Assembly: GCF_023634025.1 (NCBI RefSeq)
Contig: NZ_JALJCW010000004.1
Coordinates: 1-64,000, forward strand
DNA length: 64,000 bases
Direction: 5' to 3'
From: Hanstruepera flava
GTDB lineage: Bacteria > Bacteroidota > Bacteroidia > Flavobacteriales > Flavobacteriaceae
Shown here: piece by piece, positions 60,961-64,000 of the stretch
Layout: each line of letters opens with the position of its first letter
Numbering within the stretch: the stretch's first letter is position 1
Position numbers and translations under genes: made by a program
The notes under the pieces: generated by a model
Told to the model about the DNA's origin: nothing
The model's input: the letters and a program-made list of their open reading frames with translations, nothing else
Database searches by the model: none

Positions 60961-61289
60961 TAACCACCAACACGCTTAACGTTAAAGCCTTTTTCTTTTA
61001 AGATGGTCATTATTTTGTCGCGATAATCACCTTGAATTATAATTTTGTCATCCTTAAAACTACCACCAACACTTAAGGCGGTTTTTAATTCTTTAGCTAA
61101 TAATTTAAAATCTTCGGTAGCACCAGTATAACCTTCTAAAATAGTAATGGGTTTGCCTTTACGTTTTTCATATTTACATAGTATAGGATCCTCTTGAAGC
61201 CAGATTCCAGAATCGTTTTCTTGGGTATCTGGTGTCTCTTCTTGAACATGATCTGGAAAAAGATTTTTAAGCTGATCTTGTAAATCCAT
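60960..61289 (-). CDS. SUI1/YciH-like translation factor
   Basis: A 109-aa protein. The SUI1 fold lies at residues ~42-109: EKRKGKPITILEGYTGATEDFKLLAKELKTALSVGGSFKDDKIIIQGDYRDKIMTILKEKGF. It is related to eIF1 and E. coli YciH. It should influence start-codon selection fidelity on the ribosome. The N-terminal ~40 residues are acidic and less conserved. It overlaps the DUF1835 gene by 1 nt and lies 2 bp after the 2OG-oxygenase gene. Confidence 0.92.
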   Translation of the reverse strand: MDLQDQLKNLFPDHVQEETPDTQENDSGIWLQEDPILCKYEKRKGKPITILEGYTGATEDFKLLAKELKTALSVGGSFKDDKIIIQGDYRDKIMTILKEKGFNVKRVGG

Positions 61290-61291
61290 AT

Positions 61292-62242
61292 CTATTTTTT
61301 AATTAAGCCTAATTCAATTAAGCGCTCATTTAAAAACTCACCAGCCGTAATATCATCAAATTGTTTTGGGTTATTTTCATCAATACAACTGTCTAAAACA
61401 TCTAATTTCATATCGCTAATTGGGTGCATAAAAAATGGAATGGAATAACGCGAAGTTCCCCAAAGTTCTCGAGGTGGATTAACAACACGGTGAATGGTAG
61501 ACTTTAATTTGTTGTTAGTATGACGCGAAAGCATGTCACCAACATTTATCATTAATTCATCAGGTTCTGCAATAGCATCCAACCATTCTCCTTTATGATT
61601 TTGAACTTGTAAGCCACGACCTTGAGCTCCCATTAATAAGGTAATTAAGTTAATATCGCCATGGGCAGCAGCACGAACAGCGTTTTTTGGCTCTTCAATA
61701 ATAGGTGGATAGTGTATTGGTCTTAATATACTGTTGCCATTATGTATGTATTCATCAAAATATGTCTCTTCTAAATTTAAATGAAGCGCTAAAGCTCGTA
61801 ACACATACTTGGCTGTTTTTTCAAGCATTCTGTACGCTTCTTTTCCAATTTTGTTGAAATTAGGTAATTCTTCAACTTCAACATTTTTAGGGTATTCGGC
61901 TTCTAGTTTAGGGTTGTTTTCAACATACTGTCCAAAATGCCAAAACTCTTTTAAATCCCCTTCTTTTTTCCCTTTAGCACTTTCTTTCCCAAATGAAATA
62001 TAGCCGCGTTGTCCACCAATACCTTCAATTTCATATTTCTGTTTGGTCTCTAATGGTAAAGCGAAAAAATTTTTCACTTCTTCGTAAAGATTGTCTACTA
62101 ATTTATCATCTAAAAAATGGCCTTTTAATGCCACGAACCCAATTTCTTCATAAGCTTTTCCTATTTCATCTACAAACTTCTGTTTGCGCTGAGGGTCGCC
62201 TGAAGTAAAATCGTTTAGGTTAACACTAGGTATATTATTCAT
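61292..62242 (-). CDS. Isopenicillin-N-synthase-like 2OG-Fe(II) oxygenase
   Basis: A 316-aa protein. Iron ligands His and Asp in AAAHGDINLIT, distal His in STIHRVV, and the 2-oxoglutarate-binding RYSIPFF motif follow the IPNS/2OG dioxygenase order. The N-terminal DIOX_N block is VNLNDFTSGDPQRKQKFVDEIGKAYEEIGFVALKGH. Substrate unknown. It is the first gene of a five-gene minus operon (SUI1, DUF1835, nucleoside phosphorylase, solute-binding-like) with spacers of 2 bp or overlaps, and divergent from the E1 dehydrogenase gene. Confidence 0.9.
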   Translation of the reverse strand: MNNIPSVNLNDFTSGDPQRKQKFVDEIGKAYEEIGFVALKGHFLDDKLVDNLYEEVKNFFALPLETKQKYEIEGIGGQRGYISFGKESAKGKKEGDLKEFWHFGQYVENNPKLEAEYPKNVEVEELPNFNKIGKEAYRMLEKTAKYVLRALALHLNLEETYFDEYIHNGNSILRPIHYPPIIEEPKNAVRAAAHGDINLITLLMGAQGRGLQVQNHKGEWLDAIAEPDELMINVGDMLSRHTNNKLKSTIHRVVNPPRELWGTSRYSIPFFMHPISDMKLDVLDSCIDENNPKQFDDITAGEFLNERLIELGLIKK

Positions 62243-62324
62243 TTCTATAAGTTTCTTGTGAATCCTTACAAATGTACAAAAACATTATAAAGTTTTGTGC
62301 AGATATTCTTTGTGGATTTTCGTT

Positions 62325-62353
62325 TTTGTAATTATCAATTTATACTATATTTG
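62325..62353 (+). promoter_or_regulatory. Probable promoter for the E1 gene
   Basis: TTTG (62325-62328) and TATATTTG (62346-62353) with a 17-nt spacer, shorter than the usual 19-21. The -7 match is good. Distance to the GTG start is 24 nt. Confidence 0.4.
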
Positions 62354-62377
62354 ACAAACAATTTTTAAAGTTCCCAA

Positions 62378-64000
62378 GTGACTTCAACAAGCGAATTACA
62401 GTACGATATTTCAGGATTAGAAAATAAAGAGCTTATTACATTATATACAAATATGCTCAAACCGAGATTGATAGAAGAGAAGATGCTAATTCTATTACGT
62501 CAAGGTAAAATTTCAAAGTGGTTTTCGGGTATTGGTCAAGAAGCCATATCTGTAGGTGTAACTATGGCTATGCAAAAAGATGAATATATTTTGCCAATGC
62601 ACCGTAATTTGGGTGTGTTTACTACCCGTGAGATTCCGTTGTATCGTCTATTTAGTCAATGGCAAGGGAAAGCCAATGGGTTTACCAAAGGACGAGACAG
62701 ATCGTTTCATTTTGGCACTCAAGATTATAAGATTGTGGGTATGATTTCGCATTTAGGACCGCAATTAGGTGTAGCAGATGGTATTGCTTTAGCCAGTAAA
62801 TTAAAAAGCCTAAATCAGGTAACAGCAGTTTTTACAGGTGAAGGTGGAACTAGCGAAGGCGATTTTCATGAGGCGTTAAACGTAGCTTCTGTATGGCAAT
62901 TACCTGTAATGTTTTGTGTTGAAAATAACGGTTACGGATTGTCAACTCCAACTAGAGAACAGTATAACTGCGAACATATTGCTGATCGTGGATTGGGCTA
63001 TGGTATGGAATCGCATATTATTGATGGTAATAATGCAATAGACGTTTATACAAAAGTTAGTCAAATAGCAGACAGCGTTCGTGAAAATCCACGTCCTGTG
63101 CTGTTGGAGTTTAAAACCTTTAGAATGCGTGGTCATGAAGAAGCCAGTGGGACAAAATATGTGCCACAGGATTTAATGGACGCTTGGGCAAAAAAAGATC
63201 CCATTGAAAATTTTCAAGCTTTTTTAAGAGATACTAATGTATTATCAGAGCGTGAAGAGGTGGCAATTAAAGAAGCTATTGTTCATGAAATTAATGAACA
63301 TTTACAAATGGCTTTTGATGAAGAAACTATTCTACCCATTGAAAGTGTTGAATTAAATGATGTATATAAACCATTTGACTATCAAGATTTTGAAATAAAC
63401 TCAAAAGTAGAAGAAGTACGATTGATAGATGCCATTTCACAAAGCTTAAGGCAATCTATGGAGCAACATGAGGATTTGGTTATCATGGGTCAAGATATAG
63501 CCGAATATGGTGGTGTTTTTAAAATTACTGATGGATTTGTTGAGCAATTTGGTAATGAACGTGTACGCAATACACCTATATGTGAGTCGGCCATAGTAGA
63601 AGCAGGAATGGGATTATCTATTGCAGGTATGAAAGCTGTAGTTGAAATGCAATTTGCAGATTTTGTTTCGTCAGGTTTTAATCCAATAGTTAATTATTTG
63701 GCTAAATCACACTACAGATGGAATCAACATGCCGATGTGGTAGTTAGAATGCCTTGTGGTGCTGGAGTAGCTGCTGGACCTTTTCATTCACAGACCAATG
63801 AAGCATGGTTTACCAAAACACCAGGATTAAAAGTTATATACCCAGCATTTCCTTATGACGCTAAAGGGTTATTGGCAACGGCTATTAACGATCCAAACCC
63901 AATATTGTTCTTTGAGCATAAAGCACTCTACAGAAGTATTCGCCAAGAGGTTCCTGTTGATTATTATACTTTACCATTTGGTAAAGCTTCTGTGTTACGA
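62378..64000 (+). CDS. Fused E1 alpha-beta 2-oxo acid dehydrogenase, 3' end outside window
   Basis: 541 codons without a stop up to the window edge; GTG start at 62378 (TSTSELQYDISGLENKEL). The alpha part has the TPP motif: GEGGTSEGDFHEALN with FCVENN. The beta part begins near codon 345: RLIDAISQSLRQSMEQHEDLVIMGQDIAEYGGVFKIT, then RVRNTPICESAIVEAGMGLSIAGMKAVVEMQFADF. The Bacteroidota fused E1 (usually ~660-690 aa) feeds branched-chain or pyruvate dehydrogenase complexes with E2 and E3; those genes are not visible. GTG is preferred because no ATG lies near the conserved N-terminus. Confidence 0.9.
   Translation, partial: MTSTSELQYDISGLENKELITLYTNMLKPRLIEEKMLILLRQGKISKWFSGIGQEAISVGVTMAMQKDEYILPMHRNLGVFTTREIPLYRLFSQWQGKANGFTKGRDRSFHFGTQDYKIVGMISHLGPQLGVADGIALASKLKSLNQVTAVFTGEGGTSEGDFHEALNVASVWQLPVMFCVENNGYGLSTPTREQYNCEHIADRGLGYGMESHIIDGNNAIDVYTKVSQIADSVRENPRPVLLEFKTFRMRGHEEASGTKYVPQDLMDAWAKKDPIENFQAFLRDTNVLSEREEVAIKEAIVHEINEHLQMAFDEETILPIESVELNDVYKPFDYQDFEINSKVEEVRLIDAISQSLRQSMEQHEDLVIMGQDIAEYGGVFKITDGFVEQFGNERVRNTPICESAIVEAGMGLSIAGMKAVVEMQFADFVSSGFNPIVNYLAKSHYRWNQHADVVVRMPCGAGVAAGPFHSQTNEAWFTKTPGLKVIYPAFPYDAKGLLATAINDPNPILFFEHKALYRSIRQEVPVDYYTLPFGKASVLR

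Noticed and set aside
1-64000. Replication origin, rRNA or tRNA genes, insertion sequences
   Set aside because: I looked for DnaA-box clusters, cloverleaf-like dyads ending CCA, and transposase motifs (DDE, HUH) and found none, but by-eye reading can miss them.

Overview
The window is chromosomal DNA of a marine-type member of the Flavobacteriaceae (Bacteroidota). Support for this: AT-rich sequence, genes without Shine-Dalgarno sites, promoters of the TTTG/TAnnTTTG type, many lipoproteins with a Cys lipobox, a TonB receptor, DUF5916, DUF6090, DUF3667 and TIGR02757 proteins, and fused E1 alpha-beta oxo-acid dehydrogenase. No rRNA, tRNA, CRISPR array or insertion sequence was seen. The genus cannot be fixed from the sequence alone.

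Layout. (a) 1-3700: an accessory island that looks like a gene-cassette array. Four short genes on the minus strand (an acyl-carrier-like protein cut by the window edge, a lipoprotein, a GNAT acetyltransferase and an exported protein) are separated by ~120-140 bp imperfect palindromes. These have conserved outer motifs and an internal GAAAATCC/GGATTTTC-type hairpin. The array lies directly downstream of a tyrosine recombinase read in the same direction. It behaves like an integron, but the recombinase lacks the insertion typical of IntI and the orientation is inverse. This is the best candidate for an undescribed system. (b) 3700-9700: an 11-bp tandem repeat upstream of the recombinase, a dioxygenase-like lipoprotein, a tight YitT/HD-hydrolase/adenylate-cyclase operon, a repeat-containing exported protein and a DUF3667 membrane protein. 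(c) 9650-15250: uvrA, an ECF sigma factor with a 48-aa partner, a cysteine-free endonuclease III, a Bcp peroxiredoxin and a lipoprotein. (d) 15270-33600: housekeeping and envelope genes. They include a four-gene operon of a BatA-like protein, a dihydroorotase lookalike without metal ligands, a DUF4870 protein and an esterase, then a glycosyltransferase, M61 and S10 peptidases, a LolD-type ATPase and a DUF5916 barrel. (e) 33800-38750: folE and a probable metal-uptake cluster (TonB receptor, His-rich small protein, lipoprotein). (f) 38780-43840: DUF6146, DUF937, serA, serC and acyl-CoA reductase, with a divergent ferredoxin. (g) 43985-49525: three tandem DUF6090 paralogues, an Hsp20 cluster and a long spacer with seven related stem-loops. 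(h) 49526-64000: ychF, parE, a membrane protein and parC with coupled ends, a YfcC transporter, ung, a five-gene minus operon (2OG oxygenase, SUI1, DUF1835, nucleoside phosphorylase, solute-binding-like protein), and the start of a fused E1 gene.

How genes work together. Most are core genes in short operons with 1-30 bp overlaps and strong bidirectional terminators between convergent genes. The accessory signals concentrate at the left end (cassette array) and around 44-49.5 kb (paralogue tandem and stem-loop cluster). All family names come from reading motifs by eye; no database search was run.
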